A stretch of DNA of 58,037 nt, from the IMG/VR virus record IMGVR_UViG_3300025941_000030, positions 1 through 58,037 of that record; one strand, given 5' to 3'. Under the pieces are notes generated by a model. The model was not told the DNA's origin. It saw nothing but the letters and a program-made list of their open reading frames with translations, and searched no databases. Origin of the DNA: a virus. The position numbers were made by a program, and so were the translations under genes. Below are positions 38,886 through 45,703 of this stretch, piece by piece (the stretch's first letter is position 1; every line of letters begins with the position of its first letter).

Positions 38886-40345
38886 CCCCATCCAAATATC
38901 AGCTCGACATCTACGAAGCCGCAGCGCGTGGCGACAAGCCGATCGCGGTCAAGGCAGTAGCAGGAGCGGGCAAGAGCCACGTCATCAAAGAAGTTGTCCG
39001 TGCTGCCTCCGGCCCCCGCCTCATCACCGCCTTCAACAAGCACATCGCCGACCACCTCAAGGGCCAATTCACCGACCGCGACGTCCGCGTCAGTACCATC
39101 CACAGCATGGGCTACGGCGCCCTGGCCGAAGCCTGTTCAACCAAGCTCAAGCTCGACGACGAGAAAGGGTACAAGCTGATCCGAGCGTACCTGAACGACT
39201 ACCCCTCCACCTGGGCCAACGCCGGCTTCGACTCAGCCTACGACTGCGTACCCGCGCTCCGTGAACTGTACGAGTTCGCGCGCCTGAGCCTGGTCAGCCC
39301 GCACGCACAGGACATGTTCATTGAAGCAGCCAGCGCGTACGACCTGACCTGCACGCCGGCCCTGGTTGAAGCGCTGCCCACCCTGCTCAAGCGCAACGCG
39401 AAGCTGGCCGAAGATGATGGACAGATCGATTTCACTGACATGATCCACCTGCCCTGCCGCTGGGACTTACAAGTCACCAAGTACCCGCTCGTGTTCGTGG
39501 ACGAGGTACAGGACTTGAACCCATGCCAGCTCGCGCTTGTGCTCAAGGCGCGGGCGAAGGGTGCAGGTGGGATGTTCGTCGGCGACCCAGCCCAGTCGAT
39601 CATGCAGTTCGCCTACGCCGGCCTTGACTCCTTTAACGAAGCCCGCATCGCAGTCGACGCGCAGGTGCTGCCCCTGTCCATCTGTTACAGGTGCCCGACT
39701 AGCCACATCAAGCTCGCGCAGGAGCTGGTGCCAGAGATTGAGGCGAGGGAGGATGCACCGGAAGGGTCAGTATACGGCGGCACCTCGCGCGCCATGTCCG
39801 CGTTACTCAAGGACCAGCTGTTCGACTCGACCATGATCCTCTGCCGCAACACCGCCCCACTCATCGCCACCTGCCTGTCCCTGATCCGCGCCGGCATCCC
39901 TGCCCATGTGAAGGGCCGCGACATTGGACGCGACCTGGTCACGACTATCCGCGCCGCGAGCAAGGGCAACATCGCCGCACTCGACGATGACCTGACCACC
40001 TGGCAACACGACCAGGAAGAACGGCTACGTGCGACCCAGGCGCCCAAGGGCAAGTACGCCGCATTACAGGACCGTGTCGATGGGGCACTCGCTGCGGCAG
40101 CCGGTGTACGCGCGGCCTCCGTGCCCGACCTGCTCGCCCAGATTCAAACGCTGTTTGCGGACGGGGCGAACGGAGTCACCTTGAGTACAGTGCACCGAGC
40201 AAAGGGGCTGGAGGCTGATCGCGTGTTTATCATCCGACCTGACTTGCTCACGCGCGATACGCAGAGCGAGGCGAATGTGGAGTACGTAGCAAAAACGAGA
40301 AGCCGTTCTATTCTTGGCTTCGTCGAAGACGCCGAAAATCTGTGA
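38882..40345 (+). CDS. SF1 DNA helicase, UvrD/Rep/PcrA-like (487 aa)
   Basis: Walker A AVAGAGKSH (26-33), motif Ia FNKHIADHL, motif Ic TIHSMGY, Walker B VFVDEVQDL (204-212), motif III GDPAQSIMQFAYAG, motif IV-like CRNTAPL, and motif V TVHRAKGLEADRVF near residue 440 are all present in order. It is shorter than UvrD (about 720 aa) because domains 1B and 2B are reduced, as in many phage SF1B enzymes. ATG 38882 overlaps the preceding stop. The protein should unwind DNA 3' to 5' during replication or recombination. It leads the replication block. Confidence 0.88.
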   Translation: MTPSKYQLDIYEAAARGDKPIAVKAVAGAGKSHVIKEVVRAASGPRLITAFNKHIADHLKGQFTDRDVRVSTIHSMGYGALAEACSTKLKLDDEKGYKLIRAYLNDYPSTWANAGFDSAYDCVPALRELYEFARLSLVSPHAQDMFIEAASAYDLTCTPALVEALPTLLKRNAKLAEDDGQIDFTDMIHLPCRWDLQVTKYPLVFVDEVQDLNPCQLALVLKARAKGAGGMFVGDPAQSIMQFAYAGLDSFNEARIAVDAQVLPLSICYRCPTSHIKLAQELVPEIEAREDAPEGSVYGGTSRAMSALLKDQLFDSTMILCRNTAPLIATCLSLIRAGIPAHVKGRDIGRDLVTTIRAASKGNIAALDDDLTTWQHDQEERLRATQAPKGKYAALQDRVDGALAAAAGVRAASVPDLLAQIQTLFADGANGVTLSTVHRAKGLEADRVFIIRPDLLTRDTQSEANVEYVAKTRSRSILGFVEDAENL

Positions 40346-40352
40346 ACGCCGC

Positions 40353-40381
40353 TTGACACCCCTGTCACGACGGTGTACATA
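40353..40381 (+). promoter_or_regulatory. Promoter-like element with dyad before the RHH gene
   Basis: TTGACA (40353-40358), a 17-base spacer and TACATA (40376-40381). A dyad GTGTA-CA-TACAC at about 40374-40385 overlaps the -10 box, a natural operator for the ribbon-helix-helix protein encoded just downstream. Predicted transcription would start within a few bases of ATG 40391. Confidence 0.45.
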
Positions 40382-40390
40382 CACGTCTCC

Positions 40391-40591
40391 ATGACCCGCC
40401 TACGCCTCGACCGCGTCATCCAAATGCGCGTGACCCACAAGCAGCTCACCCACCTGCGCGCCGCCGCCAAATGCGTAGGCTTACCCCTCACCACCTGGCT
40501 CCGTGTCACAGCTACCATGACGGCGTCGGAGGTTCTGTTGAACAAGAAGGACACCCATGAACGGAACGACACCCGACAGGCTCGCACATGA
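40391..40591 (+). CDS. Ribbon-helix-helix-like regulator (66 aa)
   Basis: ATG 40391 (two in-frame residues earlier exist but lie in the promoter). The beta strand LDRVIQMRVTHKQLTHL and the helices AAAKCVGLPLTTWLRVTATM follow the RHH/Arc-MetJ pattern, including the 'A...g.....Wlr' second helix. No Shine-Dalgarno site is seen, and the putative transcript start is nearly at the ATG, so translation may be leaderless. The end overlaps the nuclease gene. Possibly autoregulatory. Confidence 0.58.
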   Translation: MTRLRLDRVIQMRVTHKQLTHLRAAAKCVGLPLTTWLRVTATMTASEVLLNKKDTHERNDTRQART

Positions 40592-41606
40592 TAATGTGCG
40601 CCTGATCCTCGAAACCTACATCGACAAACACAACCCCGAGACCAGCTACCCCTGGTTCACGGACCCGAAGATGGTGGAGGTGGGGGTAGCGGCAGACCTT
40701 TATGACGCGCCGAAGAACGAGTGTTTATGTGGCCACACGCATAAGTCGCACAGAGACGATGTGTTTGGCGAACATAATGAAGGCTCGTGTACTTTTTGCC
40801 AATGTGACGCGTACCAGAACAAGGTCGTCCACGTCGGCGTCCTCGACATCCTCGGCACCTCCCGCTCCACCAACGACCTATGCCCCGTCGACCACAAGAC
40901 TACCGGCCAGCTCAACGCGCGCTTCGTCCACCAGTACGAAATGGACAGCCAGCTGTCTGGTTACATGTGGCAAGCGTCCCAACTCATGCGCAAGCCCTGC
41001 CACGTCGCGTTTATCAACGCGATCGAGCTAGGCGTCATCCCCTCGTCCAACCGCAAGTGCCCTGCCCACGGCGTCGAGTACGCCGAGTGCGGACCCGAGC
41101 ACGTGAAGTTCCAGGTCATCGGCCCGATCGAACGCACTGATCGGCAGATCGAGGAATGGCGTGAGGGCGCGATTGTGCTCGCGCTCAAGTACCGCCGCCT
41201 GCTCACGCACACGCACAAGTCCATTCACAAGGTCCGCATGGAGGGCACGTTCAACGGCGGCTGTGCCTACTGTGAGTTCCGCGAGTGGTGTATTGGAGAC
41301 CGGCAGCCGAAGCAGGTGGAGAAGATGTTCATACAGCGTGTGTGGGCACCGTGGGAGCGCGTGCCGAACGTGGTCAAGAAGCCGGACCCGCGCGTGCTTT
41401 ACGTGGACAACAGCACGCTCAAGGCAGTCGCGTCGTGCAGCACACAGGCGCTCATGCGGTACGGGCTCGGCTGGTCCAGTGCCGAGCAAAGTGGGCCGCT
41501 CAACGCCGGCACCGCCGTGCACGCCGGGCTCGAGCGCTGGTTCAAGGGTGGCACCACATCACAAGCACTCGACGCATTTGACAAAGCATTTGTGGAGGAC
41601 GAATGA
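40557..41606 (+). CDS. PD-(D/E)XK nuclease, RecB/Cas4-like, apparently circularly permuted (349 aa)
   Basis: AAGGAC precedes ATG 40557. The catalytic core is near the N-terminus: Glu41 (MVEVGV), Asp97 (GVLDILG), Asp112-His-Lys114 (PVDHKTT) and Gln132-x3-Tyr136 (QLSGY). A zinc-like insert C56xCGHx4H with C78, C81 and C83 lies between the first two. GGCAYCEFREWC ends the core. Residues 280-349 (VDNSTLKAVASCSTQALMR, LNAGTAVHAGLERWF, His322) look like the segment that normally stands at the very start of RecB-type nucleases. Its natural continuation is the 'rLahdNvrlIl..yi' found at the N-terminus here. Genes for an SF1 helicase and a Sak4-like ATPase flank it. Confidence 0.8.
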   Translation: MNGTTPDRLAHDNVRLILETYIDKHNPETSYPWFTDPKMVEVGVAADLYDAPKNECLCGHTHKSHRDDVFGEHNEGSCTFCQCDAYQNKVVHVGVLDILGTSRSTNDLCPVDHKTTGQLNARFVHQYEMDSQLSGYMWQASQLMRKPCHVAFINAIELGVIPSSNRKCPAHGVEYAECGPEHVKFQVIGPIERTDRQIEEWREGAIVLALKYRRLLTHTHKSIHKVRMEGTFNGGCAYCEFREWCIGDRQPKQVEKMFIQRVWAPWERVPNVVKKPDPRVLYVDNSTLKAVASCSTQALMRYGLGWSSAEQSGPLNAGTAVHAGLERWFKGGTTSQALDAFDKAFVEDE

Positions 41607-42445
41607 AACGCCCCGAGATACACGCAGTAGTCTACGGATTCCCTGGCAGTTACAAAAGTACCTTTGCTTCTACCTTCCCCACCCCCATCTACGTCTGCAA
41701 CTTTGACGGTCGCTCCAAAGCCGGCCCGTTCCTGCGCATGGGTGACAAGGTAGTCAACGGCGAATCGGATAAGCTCGGCGTCCCCTTACAGCGCGTGTAC
41801 GACGGCAAGACCCTCGTCGCCGAGATTCACCACTACCAAGACCCTGACCCCGAGAAGCCCGATGCGTTCGATCTGTTCAGGCAGGAGCAGCAGGAGTTCA
41901 ACCCGTCTAAGTGGGGCACGTGGGTGCTCGACAGTGTGACCGCCGCCGAGCTAGCCGCGCGCCTCGAACAACAGTTCAACATCAACCCCAACGTCCGCGA
42001 CGGCAGGCAATGGTTCGCAGGTGCCACCGACCAGCTCGAACGCCAGCTCGTCCGGCGCGCGACCAGCTACGAGTGCAACGTCGTGGTCATCTGCCACATC
42101 ACCGAGGAGTTTGTGGATGTGCCGGCGAGCAAGGAAGGTCCGGCCAAGCGCGTGGACAAGCGCGTGGAGTTCGGTGAGCGCGTGTCGTCAGATGGGGAGA
42201 CTGTGCGACAGCAACTGGTCCGGTCCATCTCCGCACCAGGGCGCCTGTCCAAACGCCACACCCTGATCAGCCAGTACGGCGAGTGCTACCGCGCGTACAC
42301 GCTGTTCAAGGACGGCAAGCGTAGCTGGTGGTTGCAGACTGAGGCTGATGAGGAATGGATTGCGAACACGCAGATACCGGCCCCTGATCCTTGCCTACCT
42401 GACTACGACAAGTTGTGGGCACGCGCCGACAAGACCACAAGATAA
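41603..42445 (+). CDS. RecA-like AAA ATPase, Sak4-type (280 aa)
   Basis: ATG 41603 overlaps the nuclease stop. Walker A GFPGSYKST (12-20), Walker B-like TWVLDSVTAAEL and a conserved VVVICHITEEF strand that corresponds to the sensor region of RecA cores. Such short RecA relatives (Sak4 family) in phages act with ssDNA-binding proteins in strand annealing and recombination. A ssDNA-binding-like protein is encoded 820 bases downstream. Confidence 0.78.
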   Translation: MKRPEIHAVVYGFPGSYKSTFASTFPTPIYVCNFDGRSKAGPFLRMGDKVVNGESDKLGVPLQRVYDGKTLVAEIHHYQDPDPEKPDAFDLFRQEQQEFNPSKWGTWVLDSVTAAELAARLEQQFNINPNVRDGRQWFAGATDQLERQLVRRATSYECNVVVICHITEEFVDVPASKEGPAKRVDKRVEFGERVSSDGETVRQQLVRSISAPGRLSKRHTLISQYGECYRAYTLFKDGKRSWWLQTEADEEWIANTQIPAPDPCLPDYDKLWARADKTTR

Positions 42446-42491
42446 AGCACCTTGACTGACCGGGCCAGCTCGGCCTAAGAAGGTCATTCAC

Positions 42492-42755
42492 ATGCGCCGG
42501 TACAGATGGGTCGAAGAGTTACTTGCTAGTGGGCACAAGATCACGATCCTACCAGGAGGACGAACGTACATGGGCGAACACCCGGCAATACAAAAAGTAC
42601 GCGAAGCATTGGTTGAAACCAAGCTCGACGCGGCGGCTATCCTGCGCGAGCTGATTCTTTCGTGTGGTATGGAAGCCGACGACTTGGGTTCCAGTGCATT
42701 CATCCCATACGAAGCAGCGCTCAAGATAGTCATCGCTGCACGAACACCATTTTGA
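42492..42755 (+). CDS. Hypothetical protein (87 aa)
   Basis: GAAGGTC lies before ATG 42492. N-terminal WVEELLASGHKITILPGGRT and a helical region (IQKVREALVETKLDAAAIL) show no recognisable family. Situated between the Sak4-like gene and a small basic gene. Confidence 0.58.
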   Translation: MRRYRWVEELLASGHKITILPGGRTYMGEHPAIQKVREALVETKLDAAAILRELILSCGMEADDLGSSAFIPYEAALKIVIAARTPF

Positions 42756-42769
42756 AAGGAGGTGACCAA

Positions 42770-42985
42770 GTGAAGACCGTATCCATCACCGACACACTCG
42801 CCACCGTGGCCGACAAGGCCGCGCTCGGCGAAGCCGTGCTCGCACTCGTACGCGACACGGGCTTGCTCAAGGTTCGCAAGCGGCGCGCACGCGCAGCCGT
42901 GGACAGCGCGCCGAAGCGCAAGCGTAACCGCGCACGCACGTTCAATGGACGTGGCGAGGCCAACGCACTGTCCGCCGACGAGTAA
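42770..42985 (+). CDS. Small basic protein, GTG start (71 aa)
   Basis: GAAAGGAGGTGA stands 4 bases before GTG 42770. An N-terminal helix (TLATVADKAALGEAVLALVR) is followed by a very basic tail (KVRKRRARAAVDSAPKRKRN), consistent with nucleic-acid binding. It lies just before the tRNA-like gene. Confidence 0.62.
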   Translation: MKTVSITDTLATVADKAALGEAVLALVRDTGLLKVRKRRARAAVDSAPKRKRNRARTFNGRGEANALSADE

Positions 42986-42996
42986 CACGAACCATG

Positions 42997-43063
42997 TGTG
43001 CAGTAGCTCAGTTGGTAGAGCGCGATAGCGTCGAGGTCGTGGGTTCGAGCCCCACCTGCACAC
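42997..43063 (+). tRNA. tRNA-like gene with abnormal anticodon arm
   Basis: The acceptor stem TGTGCAG/CTGCACA (7 bp), D-arm GCTC-AGTTGGTA-GAGC and T-arm GTGGG-TTCGAGC-CCCAC are perfect. Between the D-arm and the T-arm only 17 bases (GCGATAGCGTCGAGGTC) are present. If AGGTC is the variable loop, the anticodon arm has 12 bases in place of 18 and can form only CGA/TCG. Using a full anticodon stem instead leaves no variable loop and puts GTC (Asp) at the anticodon position with C at position 33. No CCA is encoded. It is either a decayed tRNA or a tRNA mimic. Confidence 0.6.
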
Positions 43064-43265
43064 GCTACCACCCAGGCCAGACCCGGCCCGTCACCGGGTT
43101 CAAAGAACTGAGGCTGACCGGTGACGCCGGAAACTACCAAGTTGCGGGTATCCCGCACGGTTGTTGTGACTCCTTGGCTCAGGCCCCACCACCCGCACCC
43201 TACTGTGCGTGACCAACCGCAGCTGCCGAGTAGGCCGTAGCTGCACACACGAAAGGAACACGAGT
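43064..43265 (+). ncRNA. Structured region after the tRNA-like gene
   Basis: A 202-base gap without a gene. ACCCGG (43081-43086) can pair with CCGGGT (43094-43099), or CGTCACCGG (43089-43097) with CCGGTGACG (43118-43126). The two pairings exclude each other. TGCGGG-TAT-CCCGCA (43143-43157) and GCAGCT/AGCTGC near 43217-43242 add further stems before the ssDNA-binding-like gene. A switching leader is possible; no known riboswitch consensus was recognised. Confidence 0.4.
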
Positions 43266-43859
43266 ATGGCGAAGAAAGGCCCGGCTGGCTTCAGCTGGAA
43301 GGAAACCATTCCCGAGTCGAACCTCTACGATGCCGGGTACTACAACATGGACCTGGAGACCGTCGAGGTCGACCACACCAAGAGCGGGCTCAAGCAGTAC
43401 CGCGCCACATGCCGCATCACCGAGCCCAAGGACGTTCGCGGGCAGATGTACTTTGCCCGGTTCGTGGTCGGCAACGAAGATGACCCCGATGCGGGCGACC
43501 CGAACACCTGGAAGGGCTTCGGCGCTCAGCGCTTGCGCAGCTTCTTGGCCGCTGTCGGCGCCAAGGACGGTCACCCCGATGACATCTGGCCCGACCTCGA
43601 AGGCGAGTCCGTGTGCGCTCAGCTCGGCAAGCGAACGGACAACAAGAAGGGCAGCCCGTATGAGGGCCAGGAACAGCAGACTGACAAGTGGTTCAAGGTC
43701 GGTGACCGTGAGCCGGGCCTGATCGGTCAGGCGAGCACCGGTTCGAGCCGGCGCAAGCACGAGCCGGACGAGGACGAGGAACCCGCACCAGCACGCGGGC
43801 GCAAGCCGGCTGACGACGATGAAGATGAGGACGAAGCTCCTCGTCGGGCGCGTCGGTAG
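43266..43859 (+). CDS. Putative ssDNA-binding protein (197 aa)
   Basis: GAAAGGAACACGAGT precedes ATG 43266. A beta-rich N-terminal domain of about 140 residues (AGFSWKETIPESNLYDAGYY, KQYRATCRITEPKDVRGQMY) resembles the DUF669-like or OB-fold phage ssDNA-binding proteins. A low-complexity tail follows, rich in Asp/Glu (EPDEDEEPAPARGRKPADDD) and ending RRARR. The acidic tail would recruit partners such as the polymerase, though the basic final residues are unusual. Context between recombinase and polymerase genes agrees. Confidence 0.62.
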   Translation: MAKKGPAGFSWKETIPESNLYDAGYYNMDLETVEVDHTKSGLKQYRATCRITEPKDVRGQMYFARFVVGNEDDPDAGDPNTWKGFGAQRLRSFLAAVGAKDGHPDDIWPDLEGESVCAQLGKRTDNKKGSPYEGQEQQTDKWFKVGDREPGLIGQASTGSSRRKHEPDEDEEPAPARGRKPADDDEDEDEAPRRARR

Positions 43860-43871
43860 GTAATCAACCCC

Positions 43872-43950
43872 TTTCACGCCCCACGGTTCGAGCAAGCAGC
43901 TTTCCCCTTCGCTCTGCTTGCTTTGCCCCAGCCCGCCGTGGGGCGTGAAA
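43872..43950 (+). other. Long double hairpin after the ssDNA-binding-like gene
   Basis: A perfect 15-base inverted repeat TTTCACGCCCCACGG (43872-43886) / CCGTGGGGCGTGAAA (43936-43950) encloses a second perfect stem AGCAAGCAG (43891-43899) / CTGCTTGCT (43914-43922). No U-run follows. This very stable RNA would protect the 3' end of the upstream message, or it could be a DNA cruciform or protein site. Confidence 0.6.
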
Positions 43951-43975
43951 TAACCCACACAACAGGAGAATACCC

Positions 43976-44173
43976 ATGCCACTTTTTGAAGTAGCCATCA
44001 TCGAAACACCGACCAAGACCCAGGTGGACGCGGGTGAGGGCGAGCGACTTGTCCTTCCGCCGACCGCTATCGTCGCAGCCAACACACAAGCCGCGATTGC
44101 AAAGGCCGCGCGTGATGCCGGCGCCAACTTCGACGCGTCCCGCGCACAGGTACTTGTGCGCCCTTTCGTATAA
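43976..44173 (+). CDS. Small conserved-type phage protein (65 aa)
   Basis: AACAGGAGA precedes ATG 43976. MPLFEVAIIETPTKTQVDAG and LVLPPTAIVAANTQAAIAKA match a short phage protein type I recall from many genomes ('alfEVaIie.Pt..e...g..e.lv..p..vvA.....A'), function unknown. Confidence 0.7.
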   Translation: MPLFEVAIIETPTKTQVDAGEGERLVLPPTAIVAANTQAAIAKAARDAGANFDASRAQVLVRPFV

Positions 44174-44303
44174 GCCCAGTTGAACAGCGGTTCGGTATCG
44201 ACCCAGCAACTGGGCGTGACGTCAGTTTAGGCGCGCTCTTTAAACCAGAGTGGTTGAACAACGCGTCAATTGTATACCAAATGGGCATTAGCCCTAAGTA
44301 CAA
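44174..44303 (+). other. Intergenic spacer with hairpins
   Basis: GCCCAGTT (44174-44181) pairs perfectly with AACTGGGC (44208-44215) just after the stop codon. A small GGGC-ATTA-GCCC stem lies before the UDG/exonuclease gene. No U-run follows the first stem and no gene is apparent. Confidence 0.45.
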
Positions 44304-45383
44304 ATGACCCGCCGCGTGCCCTCCTACGGGCCACTTGATGCGAAGATCGTGATTATCGGCGAAGCGCCGGGGCGCCAGGAATGCCTCGTCGGGCGCCCAT
44401 TCATCGGCCCGTCCGGTCATCTGCTCGACAAGTGGCTGGACGGGGCCGGCCTACGGCGGCGGGACATCCGCACGATGAACGTCTTCGAGTACATGGCTCC
44501 AGGCTCGAACATAACCAAGGCCGACAAAGCCGAGGTCGAAGTATGGGCCGACAGCCTGCACACGCGCTTGCGTGAATTACAAGACCCGATCGTCCTCGTC
44601 CCTATGGGCAACATCGCCCTGCGCGCGGTGATGCGTAAGCCGTTGTGGAGTAACAAGTCACCTAAGATTGGGGACTGGCGTGGGTCGATACTGCGCTACG
44701 ACTTCAACACCATACTGCCCGACCCTGAACGCTGGTGTAAGGTCATCCCGACCTACCACCCTGCTGCCAGCTTCCGTGACAGCTCGCTTGGTAAACTGTG
44801 CCGAGCAGACTGGCACCGGATCGCGGGCGATAGCCAGTTCCGTGCGAGGCGATTACCGAAGTACATCCACCTTGTACCGCCTATCCACGACGACGACGTG
44901 ACCCGATACATTAACGAAGCATTAGACCCGTGTACGGTCATGGCGATCGACATTGAGACTAACCCATCCACGCGTGAGATACTGTGTGTGGGCTTCAGCT
45001 TTGACCCAGGCGAATCGCTCACGCTTCCGTGGCCCCAGTACCGTAAGATCATCCGTGTCCTATGTGAGTCGCCGTGTGTAAAGGTCGGCCAGAACTTCCT
45101 CTACGATCGCTACTGGCTACTCGTGCTCGGGGACATCGAAGTGCGTGGGGAGATACACGATCTGCTGTCCATGCACCATACGATCGACTCGACTTTGCCC
45201 CACGATCTAGCCACGATGGCAAGCCTCGACACGCGGCAGCCGTTTTGGAAACGTTCGCACAAGGATGAAGATTCTGACACTGCTGACAAGGAACCGTTTG
45301 AACGGTTGTGCATCTATAATGGGGTGGACTGTTGCGTGTCGAGGCAGCTGTTCGACGTGTATATGGAAAGGCTGCGAGCATGA
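44304..45383 (+). CDS. Uracil-DNA glycosylase / 3'-5' exonuclease fusion (359 aa)
   Basis: Residues 1-180 are a family 4/5-like UDG: GEAPGRQE (19-26), RPFIGPSGHLLDKWL, and TYHPAASFRD (His152) in the catalytic loop. Residues 205-359 are a DnaQ-like exonuclease: AIDIETN (Asp216, Glu218), GQNFLYD (Asp268), Asp286 and IYNGVD (Tyr338, Asp342), a DEDDy set. The family 4 Fe-S cysteines are not obvious, so the cluster may be lost. The exonuclease domain is missing from the polymerase gene that follows after one short gene, so together they would make a split polymerase A. The UDG could remove uracil near the fork. Confidence 0.82.
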   Translation: MTRRVPSYGPLDAKIVIIGEAPGRQECLVGRPFIGPSGHLLDKWLDGAGLRRRDIRTMNVFEYMAPGSNITKADKAEVEVWADSLHTRLRELQDPIVLVPMGNIALRAVMRKPLWSNKSPKIGDWRGSILRYDFNTILPDPERWCKVIPTYHPAASFRDSSLGKLCRADWHRIAGDSQFRARRLPKYIHLVPPIHDDDVTRYINEALDPCTVMAIDIETNPSTREILCVGFSFDPGESLTLPWPQYRKIIRVLCESPCVKVGQNFLYDRYWLLVLGDIEVRGEIHDLLSMHHTIDSTLPHDLATMASLDTRQPFWKRSHKDEDSDTADKEPFERLCIYNGVDCCVSRQLFDVYMERLRA

Positions 45384-45703
45384 TCCCCAACGACCAGTGG
45401 GGCCGTGAGCTTTGGCTCGCTGTCGCCATGCGTGCGCTCGATATGAAAGGCGACGAGTTGCAGCAGATATACATCGCAGACTGCCAACAAGCGCGTGATG
45501 GGCACTTTGCTAACGCGCGTGAGTACAAAGAGTTGTACGCGAACCTATGCGCCGAGCACGAGAGCTTCAAGGCGTACTATGCAGGCCATAAAGACCTTGT
45601 CGAAGCGTGCGACTGTTTGCATAGATGGCGTAGCGAATTGCTCAACAGCATAGAGAAGATCACCGACGAACTTTGGAAGTTGAAGCAGGACGCAGACGGA
45701 TGA
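45380..45703 (+). CDS. Hypothetical protein between exonuclease and polymerase (107 aa)
   Basis: ATGA overlaps at both ends tie it to the exonuclease and polymerase genes. Helical throughout (LWLAVAMRALDMKGDELQQI, LHRWRSELLNSIEKITDEL). It may bridge the two enzyme parts, but that is only inferred from the arrangement; no family recognised. Confidence 0.6.
   Translation: MIPNDQWGRELWLAVAMRALDMKGDELQQIYIADCQQARDGHFANAREYKELYANLCAEHESFKAYYAGHKDLVEACDCLHRWRSELLNSIEKITDELWKLKQDADG

Noticed and set aside
40391-40591. Antitoxin of a toxin-antitoxin pair
   Set aside because: No toxin-like partner is adjacent; the next gene is a nuclease of the recombination block, so a plain regulator is more likely.
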